This document shows, one piece after another, positions 31,101 through 39,610 of a DNA stretch of 64,000 nt. Numbering within the stretch: the first letter of the stretch is position 1; each line of letters begins with the position of its first letter. The position numbers and the translations under genes were made by a program. The stretch is from Actinophytocola oryzae (lineage in GTDB: Bacteria > Actinomycetota > Actinomycetes > Mycobacteriales > Pseudonocardiaceae), in assembly GCF_004364325.1 (NCBI RefSeq), contig NZ_SOCP01000016.1, forward strand, positions 1 through 64,000. The letters run 5' to 3'. Under the pieces are notes generated by a model. That model was not told the origin of the DNA. It ran no database searches and worked only from the letters and a program-made list of their open reading frames with translations.

Positions 31101-31285
31101 CTTATCAGACCTTCTACTACCCCGGCGCGGACACGTCGCCGGCTCGGGCGTACGCCGACGTGGTCAGGGGCTCGGACCTCCGGGTCGCCACGGATCGCGT
31201 TGCCGAGAACGCCTATCAACTGATGGTCCACGCGACCGGGACCCCCACCTACAAGATCGAGAAGTGGACGGCGTCGGACCGGTGA
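28136..31285 (+). CDS. Membrane-embedded NACHT-domain NTPase
   Basis: 1049 residues. Layout: two membrane segments (about 8-30 and 38-60), then a cytoplasmic NACHT NTPase with Walker A GEPGSGKT (135-142) and Walker B LPILDGLDEI (about 207-216), then about six membrane segments (about 405-640), a further soluble stretch, one more membrane segment (about 720-745), and a C-terminal domain of roughly 300 residues that should lie outside the cell. This domain has several cysteines and mixed alpha/beta character. NACHT proteins are STAND-type switches in signalling and, in bacteria, some act in phage defence. The membrane arrangement suggests sensing outside and nucleotide switching inside. TTG start at 28136 with CGGAG upstream; a stop precedes it in frame. 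Monocistronic; ligand unknown. Confidence 0.88.
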   Translation: MRNIPVRRVLAVVVAFVGLLFVVVAIMMVGHGAEHNDVLASVVSAFVGLGALIVALVALLPPKRSTRSAEELAADLTNTVLAEWWEEAGSRKLRDPRVLPLTWSTGRMDGRFDEASRRLAETYREIRSGRLVMLGEPGSGKTVLAMMLAIGLASDRTEGGQVPVLLSASSWDPVREPLDDWLVHTLAGAYYNGRTDTPRMLLNRGLVLPILDGLDEIPEVARLHAIHRINAAVGAERPIVVTCRAVEYDDLIEAGSPALRHAPVQRIAPIGVGDVVVHLAAVPDWPPATSWTTVFDSLRGAPDGPVAAALSTPLMISLAVAGYRHGGDPAELVDPQRFPSRHSVENHLLDRTIDTAFAPDLQRGGTSRWSSDEGRQWLTFLARHLHDHRERDLAWWLLADRLLSAWVAPILGIAAGAVVGLAIGVVSAVTGMTEPGQSSSIGITAGVLLAVLTTMLWYCSSGRTPGRVGFVRDGSLDRLRRGFRTGAALVSLVGVPVLIIVVTVFLIEDVAFSTVQAFGTGVGIGVTVLCVVGCAVAAHHWLDAIPDHADKATPLDFVRRDRTASIVGAAVAGLVAAALVWPFLVTMLFLGNVLSQGVAGSYGLVGVAEFPSPAEELDIDGVWPMIGTVAVVPFLSVASLTLSTRAWPRFVVARVVLAATGRLPWRLLAFLADSRKLGLLRQSGGTYQFRHVRLQQRLALPSEDESDPHSGPTRHPTRRRRVVAAAAVMALAATGVVTLVTYNHLRCAPAFSTGSEVDQRRVSGGVDECVGVVPETVLNGMAATYPEIGLLLKENRAARTSAEHQTVAVFLRLGTAPSERTRSIIVGTALAQHESALRGHPTVAMVVETADAHRSVALGLQADFSSRTRTPVRARVMYPEPDTDVSLMVHNDLPFDAYVYGRSPQTPVVLEHMLSVATSSGTPWSEIRDDAPTYDDCSYSGLDVGPNFSEMPPDRSEWVVYHSNCLPDLTGFVTERALADYLKKQPGIPYQTFYYPGADTSPARAYADVVRGSDLRVATDRVAENAYQLMVHATGTPTYKIEKWTASDR

Positions 31286-31517
31286 CGGCCGGTGATCATC
31301 GACGACGGTCCGGTGCGGACCCGACCGGACCAGTCCCGTCTTCCCACCGGACCAGCAGACGGTCGTCATTCGGGCTCTCGTAGCGGTATGAAACAACCCA
31401 GCAACAGGATCTGCTGGATTTTTTCACAAGCCGGCCATACGCTGCCGATCGCTCGGCAGCCGCCGAGGCTCCACTGTGGCTTGGGCGCGAGGCCCGTTTC
31501 GAGTGAGGCAGCCAGAC

Positions 31518-34313
31518 TTGACCAGATCAAGACGCATCGCCGCGGTCGTGGCCGTGGTGCTCGGCCTGTCCGTCCCCGGAGGTACCGCCGCCGCGGCGCC
31601 CGACACCACGGTGGCCGCGGGCACACAGTGGACCGTCACCCGTGTCGCGGGCGGGTTCCGGGTGACCCTCCGCCTGGACCGGGACCTTCCCGTCACCTCG
31701 GGCGCCCCGACGCTGTCGGTCGACGGTCGATTATTGGGTCCTGCCACCGAGTCCGCCGACGGCCGGTCGCTCTCGCTCGTCACCAACGACCCGTCGGTGG
31801 CGGGCGCGGGGACCGTCACGACCGACGCCTTCGGCCCGGAACCAGAGCCCGCCGCCCGGCGCGCGACCACGCCACGGACCGACCTCCCCCGGCTCACGCC
31901 CGAGACGTTGCGCACCGACCCGTCGACCCCCGGCCCGTACCGGGTCGCGGAGGCCGTGTACGACTTCGGCGACCAGGCGGTCCCGATGCTCAACATCGGC
32001 GGCCTCCGAGGCGAGATGACCGGCAAGCTCTACCTGCCCGCCGGCCGTGGCCGCGTTCCGGTCGTGGTCTTCATGCACGGCCGCCACACCTCCTGCTACG
32101 GGTCCGGCGCCGCCAACCCCGCGCGCTGGCCGTGCCGCGCCACCCCGGACAGCCCCGAGCAACGCTTCACGATCCCCAGCTACCTCGGCTACGAGGCGCC
32201 CGCCCGCGCGCTCGCGAGCAACGGCTACGCCGTGATCTCCGTGTCCGCCAACGCGATCAACGCCAACGACAACCAGCTCGCCGCCGACTACGGCGCGCAG
32301 GCACGCGGTCAGCTGATCCTGGACACCCTGGAGATGCTGAGGAAGGCCGACGCAGGCACACCCGTCGTCTTCCACGACGCGTTCACCGACCGCGACGTCG
32401 ACCTCCGCGCCGCGCTCACCGGTGACCTCACGCCCGCCGCGCTGAGGGGCCGGCTCGACCTCCGCGACATCGGCATCATGGGCCACTCACGCGGCGGCGA
32501 GGGTGTGGTGGCCGCCTCGACGCTCAACGACGCGCTCCCCGTCGGCAGGCAGTTCGGGATCAGGGCCGTGCTCCCGCTCGCGCCGGTCGACTACGACCGC
32601 ATCTCCCTGCCGAACGTGGCGACGGCGACGGTGCTGCCCTACTGCGACGGTGACGTGGAGAACCTGATGGGCCAGCACATCGTCGACGACTCACGGCACG
32701 GCTTCGCCGACGACGTGCTCCGCTCGGCCGTCCTCGTGATGGGCGGCAACCACAACTTCTTCAACTCCGTCTGGACGCCGGGCGGCTGGCCCGCGGGCAC
32801 CGGCGACGACTGGCTCGCCGCCTCGGGTGCCGACGACCCCGTCTGCGCTCCCGCCTCCCCCACCACGACGCGGCTGACCCCCGCCCAGCAGATGCAGGTC
32901 GGCACCACCTACCTGGCGGGCTTCTTCCGGCTGACGCTCGGCGGTGAGAAGGCGTTCCTGCCGCTGTTCGACGGTTCGAACGTGATGGTGCCGTCGACGT
33001 CGTTCGCGCACATCACCTCGACGGCGACCCAGCCCGCGCGGTCGCGGGTGGACATCACGACGTTCGAACGTCCCGACGGCGCCGTCCGCGCCGCCGGTGA
33101 CGCCACCGCCGAGGTGTGTGCGAGCATGGGCGGCGACGGCGGGGTCACGGTGCCCCAGCCGATGCCGTTCTGCACGACCACGCTCAACCAGGCGGCCGTG
33201 CCGCACTGGTCGCCCGCCACGTGGGCGTTCGACAGCCCGTCCTCGCCGATGCTGCACCTGCGGTGGACCTCGCCGAGCGGACGCGTGACCGTCGCCGTGC
33301 CGCCGGCCGCCCGCGACGTCCGTCGCTTTCAGCAACTGTCCGTGAAGATGGCCGCCGACGAGACCGTGTCCACCGCGACCGACCTCACCGTCACCGTCGT
33401 CGACCGCAGGGGACGCACGTGGTCCTCGCCGGTCACGGCACTCAACCCCGCGGCGGTGACCCGCATGCCCGGCGTCAGCTCCCCGTGGCTGCGCAAGGTG
33501 ATCCTGCAGCAGGTGACGATCCCGGTGCGGGCACTGTCCGGACTGGACACCGGCGACCTCCGCGAGGTGCGGTTCACCGCGGGCGCCCCGACCGGCGGTG
33601 TCTACCTGTCCGACCTGTCGGTGGAGAACCGCGCGGTCGGCGCACGCGTGCCCGCGCGGCAGGCGACCGTCGACGTGGTGCCCGCCAACGTCGAGGAGGG
33701 TTCGGCAGCCGGGACCACCGAGGTCGCGGCCGTGCTCTCGGAGCGGGTCGGGCACCCGGTCGTCGCGTACGTCAGCGTGTTCGGGGCCGCCACCGGCAGG
33801 GCGGGCGTCACCATGCGCAAGGTGACCTTCGCCCCCGGCCAGACGTGCGTGGCCGTGCCGGTCCCGACCTACGGCGACACACTGCCGAGCGCCACCCCGA
33901 CCACGTCGTTCAAGGTCTCCGCGACCAACGTGTCCGGCGCGGTGATGGGCGACAACGGTTTCGGCACCCTCACCGTCCGCGAGGACGACGGCGTCACCAC
34001 CGGCACGCCGGCACCCGAGGTCGGCGTGCCGGGGGACGTGTGCGCCGAGTACGCGAGGGCCCCGGGCCGGCTGGAGGTCGTCGGCACCACCGCAGGCCGC
34101 CCGACCACCCTGTCCGCAGGCGGCTACCGCCCCGGCGAGAGCGTCGACTTCCGCCTGGCGTCGACCTCCCTCGGCCGCACGGCCGCCGACGCACGGGGAC
34201 GGGTCACCCTCACGACCACCGTCCCCGCCGACACCCCGCGCGGCAGGGCACAGGTCTCCGCCACCGGCGCGGGTTCCCGCCACACGACCACGGCGACGGT
34301 CGTGTTCCGCTGA
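31518..34313 (+). CDS. Secreted alpha/beta hydrolase with C-terminal beta domains
   Basis: 931 residues from the proposed TTG start. Signal peptide: TRSRRIAAVVAVVLGLSVPGG then AAAAP. An alpha/beta-hydrolase domain includes VVVFMHGRH (oxyanion region), the nucleophile elbow GIMGHSRGGEG (Ser), and a late His in GGNHNFF. The C-terminal half holds beta-sandwich regions, including a Calx-beta-like segment (VDVVPANVEEGSAAGTTEVAAVLSE) and a final Ig-like part. Probably an extracellular esterase, lipase or peptidase; substrate unknown. The start at 31518 has GAGG nine bases upstream and puts the basic signal-peptide end first; a GTG at 31476 would add 14 residues. A strong hairpin follows the stop. 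Confidence 0.86.
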   Translation: MTRSRRIAAVVAVVLGLSVPGGTAAAAPDTTVAAGTQWTVTRVAGGFRVTLRLDRDLPVTSGAPTLSVDGRLLGPATESADGRSLSLVTNDPSVAGAGTVTTDAFGPEPEPAARRATTPRTDLPRLTPETLRTDPSTPGPYRVAEAVYDFGDQAVPMLNIGGLRGEMTGKLYLPAGRGRVPVVVFMHGRHTSCYGSGAANPARWPCRATPDSPEQRFTIPSYLGYEAPARALASNGYAVISVSANAINANDNQLAADYGAQARGQLILDTLEMLRKADAGTPVVFHDAFTDRDVDLRAALTGDLTPAALRGRLDLRDIGIMGHSRGGEGVVAASTLNDALPVGRQFGIRAVLPLAPVDYDRISLPNVATATVLPYCDGDVENLMGQHIVDDSRHGFADDVLRSAVLVMGGNHNFFNSVWTPGGWPAGTGDDWLAASGADDPVCAPASPTTTRLTPAQQMQVGTTYLAGFFRLTLGGEKAFLPLFDGSNVMVPSTSFAHITSTATQPARSRVDITTFERPDGAVRAAGDATAEVCASMGGDGGVTVPQPMPFCTTTLNQAAVPHWSPATWAFDSPSSPMLHLRWTSPSGRVTVAVPPAARDVRRFQQLSVKMAADETVSTATDLTVTVVDRRGRTWSSPVTALNPAAVTRMPGVSSPWLRKVILQQVTIPVRALSGLDTGDLREVRFTAGAPTGGVYLSDLSVENRAVGARVPARQATVDVVPANVEEGSAAGTTEVAAVLSERVGHPVVAYVSVFGAATGRAGVTMRKVTFAPGQTCVAVPVPTYGDTLPSATPTTSFKVSATNVSGAVMGDNGFGTLTVREDDGVTTGTPAPEVGVPGDVCAEYARAPGRLEVVGTTAGRPTTLSAGGYRPGESVDFRLASTSLGRTAADARGRVTLTTTVPADTPRGRAQVSATGAGSRHTTTATVVFR

Positions 34314-34320
34314 TTCAGCG

Positions 34321-34357
34321 GGAACCGGCGCGGGAACGACCTTCCCGCGCCGGTTCC
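34321..34357. terminator. Perfect bidirectional hairpin between convergent genes
   Basis: Two 16-base arms (GGAACCGGCGCGGGAA and its exact complement) with a five-base loop, between the hydrolase stop at 34313 and the regulator stop at 34363. Well placed to end both converging transcripts. Confidence 0.85.
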
Positions 34358-34362
34358 GGCGG

Positions 34363-37020
34363 TCACGGTGCGGGGTGGAGCAGTTCGGCCAGGATCTGGT
34401 CCGCTTCGGCGTAGCCCAGGCGTCGGTAGCGGGTCATGGCCGCTGTCAGGGCCTTCTCGGCGCCCTGTGCGTCGCCAAGGCGGCGACGGACCCTGCCCAG
34501 CAGCCGCAACGACTCCGCCTCGTCCAGTTCCGCGCCCTTGTCGTGGAAGAAGGCGATCGCCCGGGTCAGGTGGTCGGCACTGGTCGGGAGCTCACCCAGG
34601 GCCTCGTAGGCCAGGCCCAGTACCCGCGACGACGCGCCGTGCGGGACCTGGTCGTACGCACGCGCCGCCTCGGTCACCGCCCGGTCGGGGCGCCCCGCCA
34701 ACAGGTAGGCCTCGGCCAGGTTGTTCAACGTGATCGCGCGCTTGTCGGGGGTCGCGGCCCGGCCGGCCAGCATCGCCTGGCGTGCCGCACGCAGGGCCGC
34801 GCGGTACCGGCCCACACGTTGGTAGGGAAGGATGAGGTTGTCCAGCGCCGCCCGCTCCCCGGCCCGGTCGCCGAGGCGCCGTGCGATGGTGACGCGCTCC
34901 TCGAAGCACTCGATGGCCTCGCCGTACCGGCCAAGCCGAGCCCTCACCACTCCCAGGCCGTTGACCATGTAGCCGATCGCGTGGGGGTCGTTCAGCCTGC
35001 GGGCCGCCGCCAGGCCCGCCGTGTGGGTCGCCAGCAGGTCGGTGAGGTTGCCTGCCGCACCCAGGAACGGCTGCAGCAGCCGGGTCAGCTGCCATGCCTG
35101 GCGGTCGTGACCGTGAGCCGCCGCGTAGCGCACCCCGGCGACCGCGTTGCCCCACTCGCGCTCGAACCACTCCGTGGCGGCCTGGCTGTCCCCCAGTTCC
35201 ACGGTCGGCTCGATGTCGATGCCCGCCAGGTTGCTGTGCGGGTAGAACAGCTGGAACGCCGCGAGTGCGGCACCCGTGTACCAGTCCAGTGCCGCGGTGG
35301 CGCCCTCGTCGCCGAGCAGCTCCGCCGCGTACTCCCGCAGCAGGTCGTGGAACTGGTAGCGGTGGGGCTCGAGCTGTTCCAGCAGGTGCGCGCGGACCAG
35401 CTCGCCGAGCAGGAACCTCGCGCGCTCCGCCGACTCGCCGAGCAGCCCGCAGGCCACCCCCACGCCGAAGTCGGGGCCCGGGTGCCCGCCGAGCAGCCGG
35501 AACAGCAGGGCCGCCGACTCGCACAGTGCCTCGTAGGACGGTGCGAACACCGCGCGCAGGTCCGTCTCGTCGTCGTCGGACAGGTCGAAGCCCGACAGGC
35601 CCGCGGGCAGGAACTCGGACAGGAACCTCGACAGCGGCATCGACCCGAAGCGGCTGGCACGCTCCCCCAGCACGCGGATGGCCAGGGGCAGGTGGGCGCA
35701 GCGGGCCAGGAACTCGTCCGCACCCGCCGGGTCGGCCCCCACCCGCTCCTCGCCGACCGCCTCGGCCAGCAGCGCACGGGCGTCGTCCCGCGCCATGCGG
35801 GTCAGGGTCAGCCTGCGGGCGCCCTCGCGGGCCACCAGGCCGCGTAGTTCGGTGCGGCTCGTCACCAGCACGAGGCTGCCCGGGCCCGGCAGCAGCGGAC
35901 GGACCTGGGTGGTGCTGCGTGCGTTGTCCAGCACGACGATCATCCGACGACCGGTGGTGCGGGAACGCCACAGCGACTCCCGCGCGCCCACGTCCGCCGG
36001 GAGCTGGTCGGGCCGCAAGCCGACCGACTGCAACAGCAGGTCCAGCGACGAGTGCCGCTCCCTCGGCTCGCCCGGCCCGTAGCCACGCAGGTTCAGGTAG
36101 ACCTGCCCGTCGGGGAACGCGTCCGCGACCCGGTGCGCGAGGTGCACCACCAGCGACGTCTTGCCCACGCCTGCCGTGCCCTCGACCACGACCAGCCCGG
36201 GGTCGGTGGGCAGCGCGGCCAGCTCGGCGACCCGGCCGGTGAAGCCGACGACGTCGTTGGGCAGCTGGTGCGGGACGACCCGGCCGTCGGTCGCCGGGGC
36301 GGCCGTCGGCGAGACGAGGACGTCACCGGCCAGCACCCGCTCCTGCAGCGCACGCAGTGCGGGGCCCGGGTCCAGACCGGTCTCCTCGGCGAGCACGGCG
36401 GCGGCCCTGCGGTACGCGGCCAGCGCGTCGGCCTGCCTGCCGGACCGGTGCAGCGCGAGCACGAGCTGCTCCCAGAACCGCTCGCGCAGCGGGTGCGCGG
36501 CGGTGAGCCTGCGCAGCTCGCCGACCGGCGTCTCGCCCTTCGCGAGCAGGGTGTCGACCAGCCGCTCCCACGCGTCGAGGTGCTGCTCGACGAGCCGGGG
36601 CACCTCGTCGCGCTCCAGCGCGTCGGACGTGACGCCCGCCAGTGCCGGGCCACGCCACAGCTCGACCGCCTCGGTCAGCGACCGCGCGTCGCCGCGGGCC
36701 ACGAGCGACTCGAACCGCAGCAGGTCCAGGCTCGACTCGTCGGCGTCCACCCGGTACCCGCCGGCCACCGTGCGGACGACGCGGTCGTCGCCGAACGCCC
36801 GCCGCAGCCGCATGACATACGTCTGGATCGCGTTCTTCGCCCGTTTCGGCGCGGTGTCGTCGCTGTCCCACAGCCACTGTTCGATCCGGCCGATCGACAC
36901 CGTGGTGTTGGCGTGCACGAGCAGTCCGCCGAGCAGTGTCAGCGGTTGACCCGTCACCGAAACGGGCGTTCCATCCACAGTGGCCTCAACCGGACCGAGT
37001 ATCCGGAAGTCCAGTGCCAT
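34363..37020 (-). CDS. AfsR-like SARP regulator with NB-ARC and TPR domains
   Basis: 885 residues from the chosen ATG (37020). Order: OmpR-like winged-helix DNA-binding domain (FRILGPVEATVDG..., about 1-90), bacterial transcriptional activation domain (about 95-240, ending ETGLDPGPALRALQERVL), NB-ARC ATPase with P-loop GTAGVGKTS (about 282), Walker B region RRMIVVLDNA, and a C-terminal TPR region (about 640-880). This is the AfsR/SARP architecture used to activate secondary metabolism and development in actinomycetes. An upstream ATG at 37038 would add six residues; neither start has a strong ribosome site. It faces away from the type VII-like operon with a short shared upstream region. It could act on the NRPS cluster, but it lies 20 kb away and this is unproven. 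Confidence 0.93.
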   Translation of the reverse strand: MALDFRILGPVEATVDGTPVSVTGQPLTLLGGLLVHANTTVSIGRIEQWLWDSDDTAPKRAKNAIQTYVMRLRRAFGDDRVVRTVAGGYRVDADESSLDLLRFESLVARGDARSLTEAVELWRGPALAGVTSDALERDEVPRLVEQHLDAWERLVDTLLAKGETPVGELRRLTAAHPLRERFWEQLVLALHRSGRQADALAAYRRAAAVLAEETGLDPGPALRALQERVLAGDVLVSPTAAPATDGRVVPHQLPNDVVGFTGRVAELAALPTDPGLVVVEGTAGVGKTSLVVHLAHRVADAFPDGQVYLNLRGYGPGEPRERHSSLDLLLQSVGLRPDQLPADVGARESLWRSRTTGRRMIVVLDNARSTTQVRPLLPGPGSLVLVTSRTELRGLVAREGARRLTLTRMARDDARALLAEAVGEERVGADPAGADEFLARCAHLPLAIRVLGERASRFGSMPLSRFLSEFLPAGLSGFDLSDDDETDLRAVFAPSYEALCESAALLFRLLGGHPGPDFGVGVACGLLGESAERARFLLGELVRAHLLEQLEPHRYQFHDLLREYAAELLGDEGATAALDWYTGAALAAFQLFYPHSNLAGIDIEPTVELGDSQAATEWFEREWGNAVAGVRYAAAHGHDRQAWQLTRLLQPFLGAAGNLTDLLATHTAGLAAARRLNDPHAIGYMVNGLGVVRARLGRYGEAIECFEERVTIARRLGDRAGERAALDNLILPYQRVGRYRAALRAARQAMLAGRAATPDKRAITLNNLAEAYLLAGRPDRAVTEAARAYDQVPHGASSRVLGLAYEALGELPTSADHLTRAIAFFHDKGAELDEAESLRLLGRVRRRLGDAQGAEKALTAAMTRYRRLGYAEADQILAELLHPAP

Positions 37021-37114
37021 CCGTCCAGTGTCACCCATGTGACAGCGGCCTGTGAGTGGTTTCGGCTTTGCTCCTCCGGGTCAGGGGAACCGAGCCGGGG
37101 GGAGACACCAGGGG

Positions 37115-37444
37115 ATGGCGGACATAGACGTCGTCGCGGACGAGCTGCGGAACTACGCGCTCTACCTGCGGCACGAGCCGTCGAGCCAGGACATCGGGAC
37201 GACGGTCAGGAACCAGGCGACGCGGCAGGGGTGCGACGAGGCCGGGTTCACGGGCCTGCTCGAGCCGCTCACGATCGCCATGCGCTTCCTGCGTGAGCAG
37301 GTCGGCAGGGTCTGCGACATCGCGCAGCAGCGGCTCAACGTGATGGGTGACGCCCTGATCGCGACCGCCGACGACTACCAGCACGTCGACCACGAGAACC
37401 AGACCAGGATCCAGGACTCGCCGAGGGAGACGTCGGCGTCATGA
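37115..37444 (+). CDS. Small helical protein, likely type VII secretion-related
   Basis: 109 residues, almost wholly helical (ADELRNYALYLRHEP, FTGLLEPLTIAMRFLREQVGRVCDI), size and pattern like the EspC/WXG100-type partners of type VII (ESX) systems in actinobacteria. Start at 37115 (MADIDVV). Its stop overlaps the next gene by ATGA. No signal peptide, as expected. The canonical WXG motif is not visible, so this is a family-level guess supported by the partner gene. Confidence 0.72.
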   Translation: MADIDVVADELRNYALYLRHEPSSQDIGTTVRNQATRQGCDEAGFTGLLEPLTIAMRFLREQVGRVCDIAQQRLNVMGDALIATADDYQHVDHENQTRIQDSPRETSAS

Positions 37445-38313
37445 CCGAGTACCACAACCCGGTCCCGGTCACGGCGGCGCCGATCAACCCGCAGCCCGGC
37501 GACATCAACGCGATCCTCAAGGACGACAAGCGCTTCGCGGGGCAGGCCGTCGACTGGGTGGTGTCCCAGTTCGGCGACCTGCTCGGGTTCGGGGACCAGG
37601 GGCTCTACGACTACCTCGTGCGGCCGCTCGCCGGGGACTACAGCCGCATCAAGGCCAACGGCCAGGCGTGGGCCGACTGCGGCACGATGCTCCGGACGGT
37701 GCAGACGAACCTGGTCAGGACGTCGGTGCAGCTGGTCACGAGCGACTGGAAGGGCAAGGCGGCGACCGCCTTCGCGAGCCACGTCGACGTCGTGTTCGGG
37801 GCGGGCATGTACGCGGCCGAGAAGGGCTGCGACTACGTCGGGAAGGGCTTCGACAAGCTGTCCGAGCTGTCGGTCAGGATCGCCCAGAAGTGCGTCACGC
37901 TGCTGAACATCGTCATCGACAAGATCATCAAGCTGTTCGGGAAGATGATCCCCGGGTTCGGCACGGTGTGGTCGATCGTCGAGTGGGTCGCGAGCGGCTT
38001 CGACAAGGCGCCCTACATCTCCGACGTCGAGGAGATCGTCGAGCTGGTGAACCAGGTGCGGACCCTGCACCAGACCCTCACCAAGCTCGTCACGGACGTG
38101 ACCGACTACTTCGAGGGCGTCCAGGCGATGGTGCAGGCGGTGGCGGGCATCCCCGAGGTGGACTCGACGAGCAAGGCGGCGGAGATCGCCAAGCAGTTCG
38201 GCGAGGGCAGGGACAAGGCGAAGAAGGCCAGGGCGGACGCCGACAAGCAGGCCGCGTCCGCGCAGCGGCAGCTCGACCAGATCGCCCAACCCGTCGACGT
38301 GGCAACGAGGTGA
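37441..38313 (+). CDS. WXG100-like/ESX-type secreted effector or partner
   Basis: 290 residues, helical. A WXG-like turn (TSDWKGKAATAF, about residue 102) sits between long helices, as in WXG100/LXG proteins. A hydrophobic stretch follows (TLLNIVIDKIIKLFGKMIPGFG), and a lysine/alanine-rich tail (KKARADADKQAASAQRQL). ATGA overlap with the preceding gene and GTGA overlap with the next, so three products are made together. Possibly a secreted toxin scaffold or a structural partner; no catalytic motif visible. Confidence 0.75.
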   Translation: MTEYHNPVPVTAAPINPQPGDINAILKDDKRFAGQAVDWVVSQFGDLLGFGDQGLYDYLVRPLAGDYSRIKANGQAWADCGTMLRTVQTNLVRTSVQLVTSDWKGKAATAFASHVDVVFGAGMYAAEKGCDYVGKGFDKLSELSVRIAQKCVTLLNIVIDKIIKLFGKMIPGFGTVWSIVEWVASGFDKAPYISDVEEIVELVNQVRTLHQTLTKLVTDVTDYFEGVQAMVQAVAGIPEVDSTSKAAEIAKQFGEGRDKAKKARADADKQAASAQRQLDQIAQPVDVATR

Positions 38314-38657
38314 CACGAGTGGACCTGGACGCGTTGGACGACGTGGTCGACGCCGACCTCGCGGCGGCGGACCGGACGGTGGCGGAGGTCCGGCGGCGGA
38401 CCGAGGGGCGGCTGCGCGCCGAGGCCGAGCGGTGGCGGGAGTTCGCCACCGGCCCGGACGCGGCGCCGGAGTGGCGGCGGGTCGTGGAGCGGGTCGGTAC
38501 CGGGGAGCTCTGCTGGTACGACCTGGCCGCGGGCGAGCTCTGGGCGGACGAGGACGTCGCGGCCGCACGGGCCGCGAGCATGGCGACGCGACAGGCCGCG
38601 GCGCTGCCCGACGACCTCGACGAGGAGCCGGCGGACTCGCCGCTGCGTCGCGACTGA
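38310..38657 (+). CDS. Small acidic protein, third gene of type VII-like operon
   Basis: 115 residues from the GTG overlapping the previous stop (GTGA). Highly charged (DALDDVVDADLAAADRTVAEVRRR), predicted helical, no signal peptide. A second GTG lies three codons later. By position it may be a chaperone or immunity partner of the WXG100-like protein; no family recognised. Confidence 0.7.
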   Translation: MTRVDLDALDDVVDADLAAADRTVAEVRRRTEGRLRAEAERWREFATGPDAAPEWRRVVERVGTGELCWYDLAAGELWADEDVAAARAASMATRQAAALPDDLDEEPADSPLRRD

Positions 38658-38688
38658 GCGTCGAGGGGTCGCTCAGTACGGCGCCCGG

Positions 38689-39588
38689 TCAGTCCTGTTC
38701 GAGGAAGCGGGCGACGTCGTCCCGGCCGAAGTAGCGAGCCCAGCCCGCCGGGTCCAGGTGGAACTGGGTGTCGAGCGCGTCGCGGTCCGCGCCGTGCTCG
38801 ACGAGCAGCCGCACTACCGGCAGCGCACCGGCCCCGGCGGCGTAGTGCAGCGCGCTGGTACCGGCGGAGACGTCGACCTCGAAGCCGAGGTCGACGAGGA
38901 GCCGGACCGAGGGCCAGTGCTGCCTGCCCGCCATCTGCGCGACCAGTCCGGCATGCCGGTCGCGCAGCGCGGGGTCCGCCGCCAGCATCGACCGGGCGGC
39001 CGAGGCGTCCGCGTCCAGGCAGGCCCGCACGAACGGCTCGACCGGCCGGGTCGCCTGGTAGAGGTCCCGCATGGTCGCGACCTCGGCGCCGTGGTGGACC
39101 AGCTCGTCCAGCTCGTGGAGCACGAAGGCCGCCCGCGTGTCGTCGGCGTACACGCCGGCGACCGACCCCATCGCCGCGGTCAGCCCGGCCGGGTCGGTGG
39201 CCGCGACGTGGGTCCGGAACAGCGTGAACGCCTGCTCGAGCCGGTCGGTCGCCTCGGCGGCCGTGCCGGGCTCACCGTCGCGGTCGAGACGTCCCGTCGG
39301 CTCGACACCGAGCCAGGTCGCGTTCCGCTCGCCCGCGAGCACGTCGATGATGTGGCACAGCCGCCACGCGATGGTCGTCAACGGCGCCGGTGCGGGCGGC
39401 ACGGGTGAGCCGTCGGCGCGGAACGTGCCGTCCTCGGTCGCCCGCACCGACCAGCAGCCGTCGACGGGCTCCCAGAAGTACTCCTCGTCGGTGAGCCCGC
39501 CGACGCGTTCACGCAGCCGGCGGAACGCGAAGTCCACCGCGTCGAGCAAGTCCTGCCTGACGCGTTCCAGCTCGGTCGGTCCGTGCAC
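38689..39588 (-). CDS. DinB-like domain fused to ankyrin repeats
   Basis: 299 residues from a GTG at 39588. The N-terminal half (about 1-170) is a DinB/mycothiol-dependent maleylpyruvate isomerase-like four-helix domain: TELERVRQDLLDAVDFAFRRL, WSVRATEDG, a typical TIAWRLCHI motif with the metal-binding His, and HELDELVHHG. The C-terminal part holds ankyrin-type repeats (GTSALHYAAGAGALPVVRLLVEHGAD). The fusion suggests a thiol- or metal-dependent activity or a binding role. A longer start at 39663 would run into the glycosylase gene, so the GTG at 39588, which leaves a 22-base gap, is preferred. Confidence 0.83.
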   Translation of the reverse strand: MHGPTELERVRQDLLDAVDFAFRRLRERVGGLTDEEYFWEPVDGCWSVRATEDGTFRADGSPVPPAPAPLTTIAWRLCHIIDVLAGERNATWLGVEPTGRLDRDGEPGTAAEATDRLEQAFTLFRTHVAATDPAGLTAAMGSVAGVYADDTRAAFVLHELDELVHHGAEVATMRDLYQATRPVEPFVRACLDADASAARSMLAADPALRDRHAGLVAQMAGRQHWPSVRLLVDLGFEVDVSAGTSALHYAAGAGALPVVRLLVEHGADRDALDTQFHLDPAGWARYFGRDDVARFLEQD

Positions 39589-39610
39589 CTGCCCGACGAT
39601 AGCCCCGAGC

